Shown here: piece by piece, positions 8,306-16,951 of the stretch
Position numbering within the stretch: position 1 is the first letter of the stretch
How the letters are laid out: each line of letters starts with the position of its first letter
Origin: Bacillota bacterium
GTDB lineage: Bacteria; Bacillota; Clostridia; Saccharofermentanales; UBA5734
Reading direction: 5' to 3'
DNA: 49,677 nucleotides
NCBI GenBank assembly: GCA_029548445.1
Contig: JAKPNJ010000326.1
Coordinates: 1-49,677, forward strand
Notes under the pieces: model-generated
The model's input: the letters and a program-made list of their open reading frames with translations, nothing else
What the model was told of the DNA's origin: nothing
Database searches by the model: none
Program-made: the position numbers and the translations under genes

Positions 8306-9610
8306 CTACGGCCAGGCCGGCGACCCGTCCGGCAGGCGGGTCTGGGTCCAGGCGGTGACCCCCTCGTCCGGCGGATACAGGGCCGCCTTGGCCTCGTCCA
8401 GGTCCACCCCCAGGCCCGGCGCCTCGCGGACATAGGCGTATCCGCCCCGGAGCTCCGGGCAGCCCGGGAAGACCTCCCGCGTTTGTTCGTTAAATCCCGC
8501 CCATTCCTGGATGCCGAAGTTCGGGGCGGCCAGGTCCAGGTGGAGATTCGCCGCATGACCCACCGGCGACACATCGCCCGGGCCGTGCCAGGCGGTCCGG
8601 ACCTCGAACTGCTCGCAGAAGGCTGCGAGCTTCCGGGCTGGCGTGATGCCGCCGACCTGGCTGATATGGACCCGGATGTAGTCGATGAGCCGCTCGGCCA
8701 CCAGCGCCCGCCATTCCACCGGGTTGTTGAAGAGCTCGCCCATGGCCAGGGGCACCGCGGCCTGGTTTCGCAGGATCCGGAACCACTCCGGCTGCTCCGG
8801 CGGCAGGGGGTCTTCCAGGAAGAACAGCCGATGGGGCTCCAGGGCCTTGGCCAGCCGCACCGCCTCCATGGGCGCCAGGCGCTCATGGATGTCGTGGAGC
8901 AGCTCGACCCCATCCCCCGCCTTCTCCCGGACATGGTCGAACAGGGCCACGACATCGCGGGCGTATCCTTGCGGATCGAAATAGATCCCGGGTTGGGCGC
9001 CGGCCGGCGCCAGGTCCCGGGCCGACTTGCCGCCATAGCCGCCCATCTGGCAGCGGACATGGCGGATGCCCTGGGCCATGTATCCCAGGACGTTGTCCAG
9101 GACTTCGCCGGGGCTGCCCCCGTCGGCGTGGCGATAGACCGCCGCCGCCTCCCGGCACTTCCCGCCCAACAGCTGGTACACCGGCATCCCGGCCATCTTC
9201 CCCTTGATGTCCCACAGGGCCATGTCCACGCCCGAAATGGCGTTGTTCTGGATGGGCCCGTTGCGCCAGTAGGCGTTGGCCATCATGATCCGGAACAGGT
9301 CCTCGATCCGGTGGACGTCCCGGCCCCGCAGCAGGGGGTCCAGGTATCGCTCCGCCACATCCTTCACGGCATGGGCCCGGTAGGCGAAAGTGGCGCATCC
9401 CAGGCCGTATAGCCCGGGCTCGCTGGTGTCGACCCGGACCACCACCAGGTTGATCCCGGCGGGGGCGGTGCAGATCGCCCGGACCTGGCGGATGGTCACG
9501 CCGGCGGGCGGCGCGGGGTCCACCGTAGTCCGGAGCAGGTCGTTGGGATTCAGGTCGGGTCCGTGGGACGGTGGAGCGGACATCGGGGCGGACGGCGCAT
9601 CGTGGGGCAT
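8306..9610 (-). CDS. Enolase-superfamily sugar-acid dehydratase, D-mannonate dehydratase/RspA type
   Basis: This 434-residue protein starts at ATG 9610 behind AGGAGGTTCCGC. It belongs to the mandelate racemase/muconate lactonizing group, ManD/RspA branch. Asp240, His242, Glu266, Glu292 and His342 are each offset by exactly 30 from the metal ligands and catalytic residues I recall for a characterised ManD (Asp210, His212, Glu236, Glu262, His312). Motifs are LLHDIHERL, FLEDPLPPEQ, AMGELFNNP and TAWHGPGD. The expected reaction is dehydration of D-mannonate, or another aldonate, to a 2-keto-3-deoxy acid; family members differ greatly in activity, so the substrate is uncertain. About 35 extra N-terminal residues are Pro/Ser-rich. 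It is followed by the HAD gene. Confidence 0.88.
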   Translation of the reverse strand: MPHDAPSAPMSAPPSHGPDLNPNDLLRTTVDPAPPAGVTIRQVRAICTAPAGINLVVVRVDTSEPGLYGLGCATFAYRAHAVKDVAERYLDPLLRGRDVHRIEDLFRIMMANAYWRNGPIQNNAISGVDMALWDIKGKMAGMPVYQLLGGKCREAAAVYRHADGGSPGEVLDNVLGYMAQGIRHVRCQMGGYGGKSARDLAPAGAQPGIYFDPQGYARDVVALFDHVREKAGDGVELLHDIHERLAPMEAVRLAKALEPHRLFFLEDPLPPEQPEWFRILRNQAAVPLAMGELFNNPVEWRALVAERLIDYIRVHISQVGGITPARKLAAFCEQFEVRTAWHGPGDVSPVGHAANLHLDLAAPNFGIQEWAGFNEQTREVFPGCPELRGGYAYVREAPGLGVDLDEAKAALYPPDEGVTAWTQTRLPDGSPAWP

Positions 9611-9719
9611 GGCGGAACCTCCTGGTGTGGGTGTTGGCGAGGGGAGGGAGGAGGGGAGAGGCGGGGAGCAAGGAGCCAGGACCGGGGCTTGCCTCCATGA
9701 TAGCCGAAAACCGCGGGGA

Positions 9720-9790
9720 ACCGCCATGAACCGCGAAAAACCGACAGGCAGACCCGATAGGCAGGCCAGACAGGCAGAACCGACAGGCTT
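9720..9790. repeat. Degenerate short repeats in a divergent spacer
   Basis: The 273-bp spacer between the dehydratase gene and the PlsY-like gene contains alternating, imperfect copies of ACCGCGAAAA-type and (C/A)GACAGGCAGA-type units, for example GACAGGCAGA at 9743 and again near 9770. They have no coding explanation. On the minus strand TATCAT, reading from about 9705 toward the dehydratase gene, is a possible -10 box. Confidence 0.4.
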
Positions 9791-9792
9791 CG

Positions 9793-9821
9793 TTGCCCGA
9801 AGGCCGCGTCCGTGCTATCTT
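9793..9821 (+). promoter_or_regulatory. Predicted housekeeping promoter of the PlsY-like/ABC exporter operon
   Basis: TTGCCC (9793-9798), a 17-bp spacer and TATCTT (9816-9821) form a near-consensus sigma-A-type promoter. It sits 63 bp before the ATG at 9884, which has its own AGGAGG-like site. Confidence 0.6.
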
Positions 9822-9883
9822 CAGGGGAAAGGCCGCCCTGTTGGACCCTGCCCGCCGGACAAGCCCACAGGAGGACGACAAAG

Positions 9884-10654
9884 ATGGACAATTGGCAGAT
9901 CCTGCTTCCCACCCTGGTCCTCGGCTACCTGCTCGGGTCCTTCTCCTTCGCCCGACTGGTCTTCGCCATTCGACGGCCCGGGGAGGCGCCGCCCCCGCTC
10001 CGCACCCCGTCGAAGGACGGCCAGGCCGCCCTCGTCTCCCATGCCGTCGGGGCGACGAATGTCATGATCGCCTTCGGCCCTCGCTGGGGGATGTTCGTGA
10101 CCGCCCTGGACATCCTCAAGGGGTTCCTGCCCACCCTGGCCCTCCGCTTGCTGTTTCCGGAGGACCATTACCACCTGGTGGTGGGCGTGGCTGTCCTCGT
10201 GGGGCATCTCTGGCCGGTGTGGCATCGGTTCGTCGGCGGCGGCGGCAATTCCTCGATCATCGGCATGGTCCTGGCCATCAGCCCCCTGGGCGTCCTGGTG
10301 ACCCACGCCATCGGGATGCTGGTCGGACGGTTCTTCCCCATGGTCGCCTTTCTCGGCGGCATCGCCCTGCTGATTCCCTGGTTCATGGTCCGGAACGGAC
10401 CCCTGAGCCCCGACGCCCTCTTCGCCGTCGTGATCACGATCCTGTACGTGGCAGCCCAGTTGCCGGCGGCCTTCGAGATCGCCCGAATGAAACGGGCGGG
10501 GCACCCCCTCGATATCCGCCATATCATGAACACCATGAAGCGGTCCGCCGCCATCGGGAAGCCGGGGGCGGAGGCCATGGCCGACCCCGCGGCAGACGGC
10601 ACGGAGAGTCCGGCCGGGAACGGGACGGAAACCCGGGAAGGAAGCGACCCATGA
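9884..10654 (+). CDS. PlsY-like membrane acyltransferase family protein with altered glycine loop
   Basis: This 256-residue integral membrane protein has about six hydrophobic segments. I chose ATG 9884 (ACAGGAGGACGACAAAG upstream). It matches the glycerol-3-phosphate acyltransferase PlsY pattern: GSFSFARLVF (residues 18-27), GATNVM (56-61), DILKG (76-80) and GHLWPVWHRF (107-116). The third loop, which in PlsY usually reads like GGKG, here reads GGGGNSS (118-124) and lacks the Lys. The family makes lysophosphatidic acid from acyl-phosphate; whether this member does is doubtful. It has a long hydrophilic C-terminal tail. The stop overlaps the start of the ABC ATPase gene, suggesting work with the exporter or with the envelope. 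Confidence 0.8.
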   Translation: MDNWQILLPTLVLGYLLGSFSFARLVFAIRRPGEAPPPLRTPSKDGQAALVSHAVGATNVMIAFGPRWGMFVTALDILKGFLPTLALRLLFPEDHYHLVVGVAVLVGHLWPVWHRFVGGGGNSSIIGMVLAISPLGVLVTHAIGMLVGRFFPMVAFLGGIALLIPWFMVRNGPLSPDALFAVVITILYVAAQLPAAFEIARMKRAGHPLDIRHIMNTMKRSAAIGKPGAEAMADPAADGTESPAGNGTETREGSDP

Positions 10655-11406
10655 GCATGACGGTCCTCAACGCCGAGGGACTTCGCAAGGAATACCGGAT
10701 GGGGCAGCACCTGGTGCAGGCGCTGCGGGAGATCCGGCTGACCATCGACGAGGGGGAGTTCGTCGCGATCATGGGCCCCTCGGGCAGCGGCAAGTCCACG
10801 CTGCTGCACCTCCTGGGCGGCCTGGACCAACCCACGGACGGGGAGATCACCCTGGTGGGCAAGCAGGTGTCCCGGCTGTCCGACAAGCAGGCCACCCTGG
10901 TGCGCCGGCGCAACATCGGCTTCGTCTTCCAGTTTTTCAACTTGCTGCCGACCCTGTCCGCCGAGGAGAACATCCTGCTGCCGCTCATCATCGACGGCAA
11001 GCGGCCCAAGGCCTTCCGGGCCCGCCTGGACGAGATCCTGGACCGGGTCGGCCTCCAGGACCGCCGGACCCACCGGCCGGACCAGCTCTCCGGCGGCGAG
11101 CAGCAGCGAGTGGCCCTGGCCCGGGCCCTGATCACGAAACCCGCCATCCTCCTGGCCGACGAACCCACCGGCAACCTGGACACCCAGACCGGCACGGCCA
11201 TCATGCGGCTCCTCCAGGATTCCGCCCGGGAGCTCCGGCAGACCATCGTCATGGTCACCCACGACCCCCGGGCCGCCGCCTTCGCGGACCGGGTCGTCCT
11301 CCTGCGGGACGGCTCCATCGTCGAGGAACTGGTTTTCGACCTGGAAACGATCCACGCTGCGAAGATCCACCGGATCATCGGGTCCCTGGAAAGGCTGGAA
11401 TCCTGA
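10651..11406 (+). CDS. ABC transporter ATP-binding protein, LolD/MacB type
   Basis: This 251-residue cytoplasmic ATPase subunit starts at ATG 10651, overlapping the previous stop, with GGGAAGGAAG upstream. Walker A is GPSGSGKST (42-50), the Q-loop region is FVFQFFNLLPTLSAEEN, the signature is LSGGEQQRVALARAL, Walker B is ILLADEPTGNLD and the His switch is MVTHD. This combination, with TGNLD in particular, is that of the LolCDE/MacB/FtsE subgroup, which couples ATP use to mechanical work rather than ordinary solute transport. Its partner is the FtsX-type permease beginning 2 bp downstream. Confidence 0.95.
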   Translation: MSMTVLNAEGLRKEYRMGQHLVQALREIRLTIDEGEFVAIMGPSGSGKSTLLHLLGGLDQPTDGEITLVGKQVSRLSDKQATLVRRRNIGFVFQFFNLLPTLSAEENILLPLIIDGKRPKAFRARLDEILDRVGLQDRRTHRPDQLSGGEQQRVALARALITKPAILLADEPTGNLDTQTGTAIMRLLQDSARELRQTIVMVTHDPRAAAFADRVVLLRDGSIVEELVFDLETIHAAKIHRIIGSLERLES

Positions 11407-11407
11407 C

Positions 11408-14011
11408 ATGGGCCTCACGCGGCTCGTCACCCTCCGGTCCATGGCCAGCCGGCGGCTCCGCAGCCTGCTGACCCTGTTCGGCATCGTCATCGGCGTCGCG
11501 GGCATCCTCTCCATCAACGCCACCAACCGGAACGCCTTCAACTCCATTACCGAGCTGTTCGAGGGCACCTCCGGCCGGGTCAGCCTGGAAGTCCGTAGCG
11601 CCGCCAACGTGGGCGGCATCTCCGGGGACCTGCTGGACGAGGTGCTGGCGGCGGAAGGCGTCACCGCCGCCGTCCCGGTCCTCCGGCTGCCCGCTGCCCT
11701 GACGGACGAAATGCCCGCCCAGATGGACCTGAACTTTTTCGGAACCGGGGCGGGAGGCCTTTTGCTCCACGGCATCGATCCAGAGGCGGACCCCGGGATC
11801 CGAAGCTACACCATCACCGAGGGACGGTTCCTGGACCCCGGGGCCGAGGGGCGCGAAGTGGTCCTGGTGGAGGACTTCGCCCGGGAGAACGAGCTGGAGG
11901 TGGGGCAGGAGGTCCGGGTGCTGACCGCCTTCGGGCTGGTGGACCTGGAGCTGGTGGGCCTGGTCGCCAAGGAAGGCGCGGGCCTGGCGAACCTCGGCAA
12001 GTTCGGCGTCCTGGAGCTCTCCGTCGCACAAGAGCTGGCCAAACGGGAAGGGGAGATCGACCAGGTCGACGTGGTCGTCGACAACGAGGGCGGCGACCCC
12101 GCCCGGTTGGCCGAAATCCGGGATGCCCTGTCGGAGGACCTGGGATCGGCCTATGCCGTCGTCTACCCGGCGAGCCAGGGCGACCGGATGATCCAGATGC
12201 TGAGCGGCTACCAGATCGGCCTCAACTTCATGGCCGGCATCGCCCTCTTCGTGGGGGCCTTCCTGATCTACAACGCCTTCTCCATGACCGTCATCGAGCG
12301 CACCCGGGAGATTGGGCTGCTGCGGTCCGTGGGCATGACCATCCGGCAGGTGACAGGCCAGGTCCTGGCCGAGGGGCTGGTCCTGGGGCTCCTGGGCGCG
12401 GGCCTGGGCGCCGGCTTCGGCCTCCTGCTGACCCGGGGCCTGGTGGCGCTCATGTCCCAGGTCCTGGGGCAACCCCTGGATCCCGGCGCCATCCCCCTGG
12501 ATGTGCTGGTCGCCAGCATGGCCGTCGGGGTGGTCGCCACCCTGCTGGCCTCGGCCCTGCCCGCCCGGCAGGCCGGCCGGATCTCTCCCCTGGAAGCCCT
12601 GCGGATCCGGGCGGGAACCGGCGACGGCTTTCTCATGCGCTGGGGCTGGATCGCCGGACTGGCCCTGCTGGCCCTGTCCGCCGGCATCCTGGTCTGGAAT
12701 CCCTTCCCCTATGATGTCCAGTTCCGCCTGGGGAGCCTCACGGTCTTCGCCCTTTTCCTCGGAGCCATGCTGGTGATCCCCGTGACCCTCCGGGCCTGGC
12801 AGTTCCTCTGCCGCTGGCCCTTCCGGCTGCTCTTCCGCAGCCTGGGGGAGATCGGGACCCGGAACCTGGAACGGGCCCGGAAACGCACCATGCTGACCGC
12901 CGCCGCCCTGCTGGTCGGGGTGTCCATGATCGTCGTAACCCAGGGCATGGTGGGATCCTTTACGGCCGACCTCTACGCCTGGATGGACGCCTACATCGGC
13001 GGGGACATCTTCGTGGGGGCCGCAGTGCCCCTGGCCCGGGACCTGGAGGCGAAGCTGGAGTCCCTGGAGGGCGTGGAAACCGTCACCCCGATCCGCTATG
13101 TGGATGTCGACTGGCTCCCGGCGACGGACCCGTCGGACCCCGAAGCGGAGCCGACGGCGGAGCGCATCAGCTTCATGGCCGTCGACCCCGTGACCTACCC
13201 GACGGTGGCCCGCTTCGTCTTCGTGGAACCGGAGGGCCGGGACGACGAGGTCCTGGCGGACCTCGAATCGGGCGAAACCCTCTTCATTTCCAGTGTCCTG
13301 TCCGAGCGGACCGGCCTGGGACCGGGGGACACGATGACGCTGAAAACCAAGAAGGGCGACCAGGCCTTCGCCATCGCCGCCGTGGTCCTGGACTTCTTCA
13401 ACCAGGGGCTGGTCGTCACCGGCAGCTGGTCCGACCTGGAGGCATTCTTCGACGTGAAGGACGCGGGCACCTTCCTCGTCTCCGTGGAGGCGGGGGCCGA
13501 CGTGGCCGCCGCCATTGGCCGGATCGAGAACGGGTTCAAGGATGAGTACCAGCTGGTGGTGGAATCCAACGACGCCCTCCGGCAGCGGGCCGAGGGGCTG
13601 ATGAACCAGGCCTTCAGCCTGTTCGATGTCCTGGGGATCCTGGCAGTCCTGGTGGCGGCCCTTGGGGTCCTGAACACCCTGTCCATGAGCGTGGTCGAGC
13701 GGACCCGGGAGATCGGGATGCTGCGGAGCATGGGCATGACCCGGTTCCAGGTGGTCCAGATGGTGCTGGCCGAGGCCGGGCTCCTGGGGATCATCGGGGG
13801 ACTCCTGGGGCTGGGGTTCGGCCTGGTGCTGACCCGGATCTTCCTCGCCTCCATGGGCGCCATGTCCGGGTACGACCTGGACTTTATCCTGCCGGTCCGG
13901 GCCATGTGGATGAGCCTTGTCGTGGCCCTGGCCACATCCCAGCTGGCTGCGCTGATCCCGGCCCTGAAGGCCGCCCGGACCCCGGTGCTGGCCGCGATCC
14001 ACTACGAGTAG
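11408..14011 (+). CDS. ABC transporter permease with duplicated FtsX/MacB domains
   Basis: This 867-residue membrane protein consists of two MacB-type halves. The first has an N-terminal transmembrane helix ([20 protein letters not shown] region, about 18-38), a large extracellular MacB_PCD domain (about 40-260) and an FtsX domain with three helices containing the [15 protein letters not shown] signature (about 300). After helices near 415-465 the pattern repeats: an [24 protein letters not shown] helix (split), a second extracellular domain (about 530-720) and a final FtsX domain with [15 protein letters not shown]. Such two-in-one permeases work with one LolD-like ATPase to export or extract lipids, peptides or antibiotics. 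The substrate is unknown. It is the last clear operon member. Confidence 0.93.
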   Translation: MGLTRLVTLRSMASRRLRSLLTLFGIVIGVAGILSINATNRNAFNSITELFEGTSGRVSLEVRSAANVGGISGDLLDEVLAAEGVTAAVPVLRLPAALTDEMPAQMDLNFFGTGAGGLLLHGIDPEADPGIRSYTITEGRFLDPGAEGREVVLVEDFARENELEVGQEVRVLTAFGLVDLELVGLVAKEGAGLANLGKFGVLELSVAQELAKREGEIDQVDVVVDNEGGDPARLAEIRDALSEDLGSAYAVVYPASQGDRMIQMLSGYQIGLNFMAGIALFVGAFLIYNAFSMTVIERTREIGLLRSVGMTIRQVTGQVLAEGLVLGLLGAGLGAGFGLLLTRGLVALMSQVLGQPLDPGAIPLDVLVASMAVGVVATLLASALPARQAGRISPLEALRIRAGTGDGFLMRWGWIAGLALLALSAGILVWNPFPYDVQFRLGSLTVFALFLGAMLVIPVTLRAWQFLCRWPFRLLFRSLGEIGTRNLERARKRTMLTAAALLVGVSMIVVTQGMVGSFTADLYAWMDAYIGGDIFVGAAVPLARDLEAKLESLEGVETVTPIRYVDVDWLPATDPSDPEAEPTAERISFMAVDPVTYPTVARFVFVEPEGRDDEVLADLESGETLFISSVLSERTGLGPGDTMTLKTKKGDQAFAIAAVVLDFFNQGLVVTGSWSDLEAFFDVKDAGTFLVSVEAGADVAAAIGRIENGFKDEYQLVVESNDALRQRAEGLMNQAFSLFDVLGILAVLVAALGVLNTLSMSVVERTREIGMLRSMGMTRFQVVQMVLAEAGLLGIIGGLLGLGFGLVLTRIFLASMGAMSGYDLDFILPVRAMWMSLVVALATSQLAALIPALKAARTPVLAAIHYE

Positions 14012-14090
14012 GGCCTCCGCTGCGGCTGCGGATGGCGGAGTTCGGATGGAGGGCGTCGCGGCGACGCCCATGAAAAAAGGAGGAACCCCC

Positions 14091-14672
14091 ATGGCCTTTA
14101 CACTGGAGATTGGAGCCCGCGCGCCGGACTTCCGGCTGCCCGCCACCGACGGCAAGACCTATTCGCTGTCGGACTTCGCCTCGTCCCGGGGCCTCGTGGT
14201 GTTCTTTACCTGCAACCACTGCCCCTTCGTCCTCGGGTCCGACGAGGGAACCCGGGCCGTCGCCGAGGCCTTCGGGCCCAAGGGCATCGCCTTTGTGGGC
14301 ATCAACGCCAACAGCGTCCGCACCTATGCCACCGATTCCTTCGAGCACATGGTCCGGCGCATGGAGGAGCACCGCTTCCCCTGGGTCTACCTGCGGGACG
14401 AGAGCCAGGAGGTCGCCCTGGCCTACGGCGCCCTGCGGACGCCCCATTTCTACCTCTTCGACCAGGACCGGAAGCTGGTCTACACCGGCCGCGGGGTGGA
14501 CCAGCCCCTGGACCCGGCCAAGGTCCGGGTCCACGACCTGCGGCGGGCCCTGGAGGAGTTTACGGAAGGGAAGCCCATCTCGGTTCCACAGACGAATCCC
14601 ATCGGCTGCAACGTCAAGTGGGACGGCCAGGACGCCCACTGGATGCCCCCGGACGCCTGCGACCTGGTGTGA
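14091..14672 (+). CDS. Thioredoxin-fold redox protein (AhpC/TSA-related) with CNHC motif
   Basis: This 193-residue protein starts at ATG 14091 behind AAAAAAGGAGGAAC. The fold marks are [14 protein letters not shown] at the N terminus, the active-site-like [10 protein letters not shown] (Cys42 and Cys45), and FVGINAN. The conserved [11 protein letters not shown]-type tail, here [12 protein letters not shown], is typical of a widespread subfamily of thioredoxin-like proteins of unknown partner. There is no signal peptide, so it is probably cytosolic. It begins 79 bp after the exporter operon and runs convergently into the next gene with a 7-bp gap. Confidence 0.9.
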   Translation: MAFTLEIGARAPDFRLPATDGKTYSLSDFASSRGLVVFFTCNHCPFVLGSDEGTRAVAEAFGPKGIAFVGINANSVRTYATDSFEHMVRRMEEHRFPWVYLRDESQEVALAYGALRTPHFYLFDQDRKLVYTGRGVDQPLDPAKVRVHDLRRALEEFTEGKPISVPQTNPIGCNVKWDGQDAHWMPPDACDLV

Positions 14673-14679
14673 CGGGCTC

Positions 14680-15450
14680 TCACGCGAAGCGCCCCAGGAA
14701 GCCGAGGCTCATGGCCAGGCTCTCGAAGGGATCCCGCCGGCACACATCCTGCTCTACCGCGAGCCACCGGACCCCTGTCTCCCGACAGGCCCCGAGGATG
14801 GCAGGCCAGTCCAGGTTGCCGGACCCCACTTCCGCCATGACCGCCTCGTCCTCGACCACGGTCATGTCCTTCAGGTGGATCACGTCGATTCGTCCGGCGT
14901 ATTGCCGGATCCAGGACGCGGGACAGCCGCCGCCGGCCTGGACCCAGTAGGTGTCCAGCTCCAGCCCGAGACAATCGGGATCGGCTGCATCCATCAGGAA
15001 TTCCAGCGCGGTGCGGCCGCCGATGGGCGCGAACTCGAACCGATGGTTGTGGTAGACGAGGCGCAGCCCCCGGTCCGCCAGGCGGCGCCCGATGGCGGCG
15101 GCCTCCCGGGCGAATTCCAGGTACCCCGCCTCGGTCCGCGGAAACTCCCGGGGCATCGCGCCGATCCCGACAATGCTGCAGTCCCACAGCCGATGCAGGG
15201 CCACGACCCCATCCGGGTCGTCCCGCAGCTGCTCGTAGGGGAGATGGGTGGCGCACACCACGAGGCCCGTTCGCTGGAGGGCCTCCCGGACGAACACCGG
15301 GTCCACCGGCGCCATCCCCGAAATCTGGACCGCCGGGTACCCCATGGCCCGAACCCGCTCCAGGGCGGCAGCGATCTCCGGCGGGGTTCCGAGACATTCC
15401 CGGAGGGTATAGAGCTGGGCGGCCAGGCTGTGGCGATCGATTCGATCCAT
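14680..15450 (-). CDS. Sugar phosphate isomerase/epimerase family TIM-barrel protein
   Basis: The protein has 256 residues, starting at ATG 15450 with AGGAAGGTGGGATGACCC upstream. It is an IolE/xylose-isomerase-like barrel: LAAQLYTLRE first strand, VCATHLPYEQL, RLVYHNHRFEF (Asn-His-x-x-Glu metal site), GLELDTYWVQAGG, IDVIHLKDM and a final WLAVEQDVC strand. It would bind one divalent metal and isomerise or epimerise a sugar or inositol-type compound. It stands alone behind its own promoter and is a different subfamily from the isomerase at 645-1526. Confidence 0.88.
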   Translation of the reverse strand: MDRIDRHSLAAQLYTLRECLGTPPEIAAALERVRAMGYPAVQISGMAPVDPVFVREALQRTGLVVCATHLPYEQLRDDPDGVVALHRLWDCSIVGIGAMPREFPRTEAGYLEFAREAAAIGRRLADRGLRLVYHNHRFEFAPIGGRTALEFLMDAADPDCLGLELDTYWVQAGGGCPASWIRQYAGRIDVIHLKDMTVVEDEAVMAEVGSGNLDWPAILGACRETGVRWLAVEQDVCRRDPFESLAMSLGFLGRFA

Positions 15451-15485
15451 GGGTCATCCCACCTTCCTGCGGTCCGGTCAAGGCC

Positions 15486-15514
15486 ATTGTAGCGGTCTGC
15501 CCGGGGCGGTTCAA
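15486..15514 (-). promoter_or_regulatory. Predicted promoter of the TIM-barrel isomerase gene
   Basis: On the minus strand TTGAAC (15514-15509), a 17-bp spacer and TACAAT (15491-15486) make a near-consensus housekeeping promoter. The -10 lies 36 bp before the start codon at 15450. Confidence 0.7.
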
Positions 15515-15562
15515 TGGTGCACGTTGCCACGGCGCATACATGTCTTTTTTCAACCTATGCGA

Positions 15563-15616
15563 TTTCGACGTACGCTGCTGGCGTACCATAGGGTACATCC
15601 ATTGCGTACGCGAAAA
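15563..15616. repeat. Nested GTACGC inverted repeats in a spacer
   Basis: GTACGC-TGCTG-GCGTAC (15570-15586) is a perfect hairpin. GTACC-ATAG-GGTAC (15583-15596) overlaps it, and the palindrome GCGTACGC lies at 15604-15611. The outer arms TTTCGACGTACGC (15563-15575) and GCGTACGCGAAA (15604-15615) also pair, with one bulge. These can form mutually exclusive structures. They lie between the rsgI terminator and the isomerase promoter; no gene is seen here. Confidence 0.5.
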
Positions 15617-15666
15617 ACACATGGAATTCAAAAGGGGATATGGTCTGGTCATGATCGCAAAAGAAG

Positions 15667-15699
15667 GACCCCTGCGGCCTGTTCGCGGCCGCAGGGGTC
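15667..15699 (-). terminator. Rho-independent terminator of the sigI-rsgI operon
   Basis: A perfect 12-bp stem (GACCCCTGCGGC at 15667-15678 with GCCGCAGGGGTC at 15688-15699, 9-nt loop) is followed on the minus strand by CTTCTTTTGC. It lies 41 bp downstream of the rsgI stop. Confidence 0.8.
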
Positions 15700-15739
15700 T
15701 GTCTGCCACTCGATGGCGGGCCGGGTTCGGCCGATCTGC

Positions 15740-16951
15740 TCAGCCTTTCCCGCCGGCCCCGGGGGTTACGTCGGGATTGTTGGGCTCGCCCTGGGGGGTG
15801 CAGGCCGGGGTGCAATGGGGCTCTCCCTGGGGCGTGCAGGCCGGAGTGCACTGGGGGGTGCAGGACGGGTCATTGGGGCCCGGCCCGGCGCCATCGGTCA
15901 CGCCGTTCTGCTCCTGGTTCTGGCCGCCGCTGGTGGGGCCGTTCTGTTCCTGGTTCTGGTCGCCCTGGGGGGTGCAGGACGGGTCGTTGGGGCCAGGGCC
16001 GGCGCCGTTGGTCGCGCCGTTCTGTTCCTGGTTCTGGCCGCCGCTGGTGGGGCCGTTCTGCTCCTGGTTCTGCTCCTGGTTCTGGTCGCCCTGGGGGGTG
16101 GCGCTGGGGTCGCCCGATCCGCTGCCGGATCCGCCGCCGCCGTTGCCGCCGCTGCCACCGTTACCGCCATTCTGCTCCTGGTTCTGGCCGCCGCCGCCAG
16201 TCTGGTTCTGCTCCTGGTTCTGCAGCAGGGCCTGGATCAGGTCGCCGACGGGGGCCTCGGCGATCTCGGCCTCGTCATAGTTCCGGTTCTGCCGGCGGGC
16301 CTGGTCCAGCAGCATCTGCCGCCCGACAGACAGCCCATTCCGGTTGGCTTCGTTGGCCACCTCGCCGTTGTAGGAGTAGATGGCCCGGACCTGGATGCCC
16401 TTGAGGGCGCCTTCGTTCTGGGTTCCCTCGATTTCCTGGAGGCGCGTCCGGAGCTGCACCGCGTCCTCCGGCATGACCGCCGACACGAGGACCGTCTGTA
16501 CCTGGATCTGGAGCTTGGCCCGAACGGCCTCGACCCACTTGCCCATGGCATCTTCCCACTGGAGTCCCCTGAACTTGAAGGCCAGGCCTTCGAGGACCTG
16601 CTTCGCCTCCTGGTTCATGGCCTGGACGGACACGACCTCGAGGTTGCGGTTCAGGGCCATTTCCAGGCTGGGGTTGATGTCGATGGACAGCCTGGCGTAG
16701 ACGGGGTTGAACAGGATTCCCTGCCCGAAGACCAGCCCCAGCACCAGGATCACGGCCAGCGGGGCCATGGCCCAGGCCAGCTTCATCCTGCGGGTCGGGG
16801 CGGGACGGACGTCCCGTGCGATTTCGGTTTCCATCCGGATCTCCCTTCCGATTGTCATGTGCGGCTTGGCATGGACTCGGACCATGCGGCAGTCGCTGGT
16901 CATCACATAGGCCCATTTCCGGTCCATGTTCAGCACGATCCCGGTATTCAT
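15740..16951 (-). CDS. rsgI: RsgI-type anti-sigma factor with Gln/Asn- and Cys-rich extracellular repeats
   Basis: The protein has 403 residues. Residues 1-55 are the cytoplasmic RsgI N-terminal domain that would hold SigI inactive; a transmembrane helix lies at about 59-80. The conserved juxtamembrane domain follows, with YARLSIDINPSLEMALN (85-101); in this family the Asn-Pro bond in this motif (here Asn93-Pro94) is the known autocleavage point. A helical region reaches about residue 245. From 245 on the sequence is low complexity: QNQEQN blocks, Gly/Ser runs, two near-identical units of about 38-42 residues (288-329 and 330-367) ending in GPGPNDPSCTPQ, then CTPQ/CTPAC repeats. Clostridial RsgI proteins usually end in carbohydrate-binding modules; none is seen here. 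The start overlaps the sigI stop by 4 bp. Confidence 0.88.
   Translation of the reverse strand: MNTGIVLNMDRKWAYVMTSDCRMVRVHAKPHMTIGREIRMETEIARDVRPAPTRRMKLAWAMAPLAVILVLGLVFGQGILFNPVYARLSIDINPSLEMALNRNLEVVSVQAMNQEAKQVLEGLAFKFRGLQWEDAMGKWVEAVRAKLQIQVQTVLVSAVMPEDAVQLRTRLQEIEGTQNEGALKGIQVRAIYSYNGEVANEANRNGLSVGRQMLLDQARRQNRNYDEAEIAEAPVGDLIQALLQNQEQNQTGGGGQNQEQNGGNGGSGGNGGGGSGSGSGDPSATPQGDQNQEQNQEQNGPTSGGQNQEQNGATNGAGPGPNDPSCTPQGDQNQEQNGPTSGGQNQEQNGVTDGAGPGPNDPSCTPQCTPACTPQGEPHCTPACTPQGEPNNPDVTPGAGGKG

Noticed and set aside
8265-8310. GGCCCC-CTCG-GGGGCC hairpin between the dehydratase and HAD genes
   Set aside because: Short stem, no U run, and the two genes look co-transcribed; ordinary G+C-rich chance pairing.
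11375-14155. Long minus-strand open frame (926 codons) opposite the FtsX permease gene
   Set aside because: It is rich in Gly, Asp, His and Gln as expected from antisense reading of G/C-ending codons, matches no family, and the plus strand encodes a clear permease.
15540-16280. Plus-strand frame of 246 codons with Trp/Ser/Phe/Cys repeats (FCSWFWSP-type)
   Set aside because: It is the antisense of the QNQEQN repeats of RsgI, and its repeat comes entirely from that DNA repeat.
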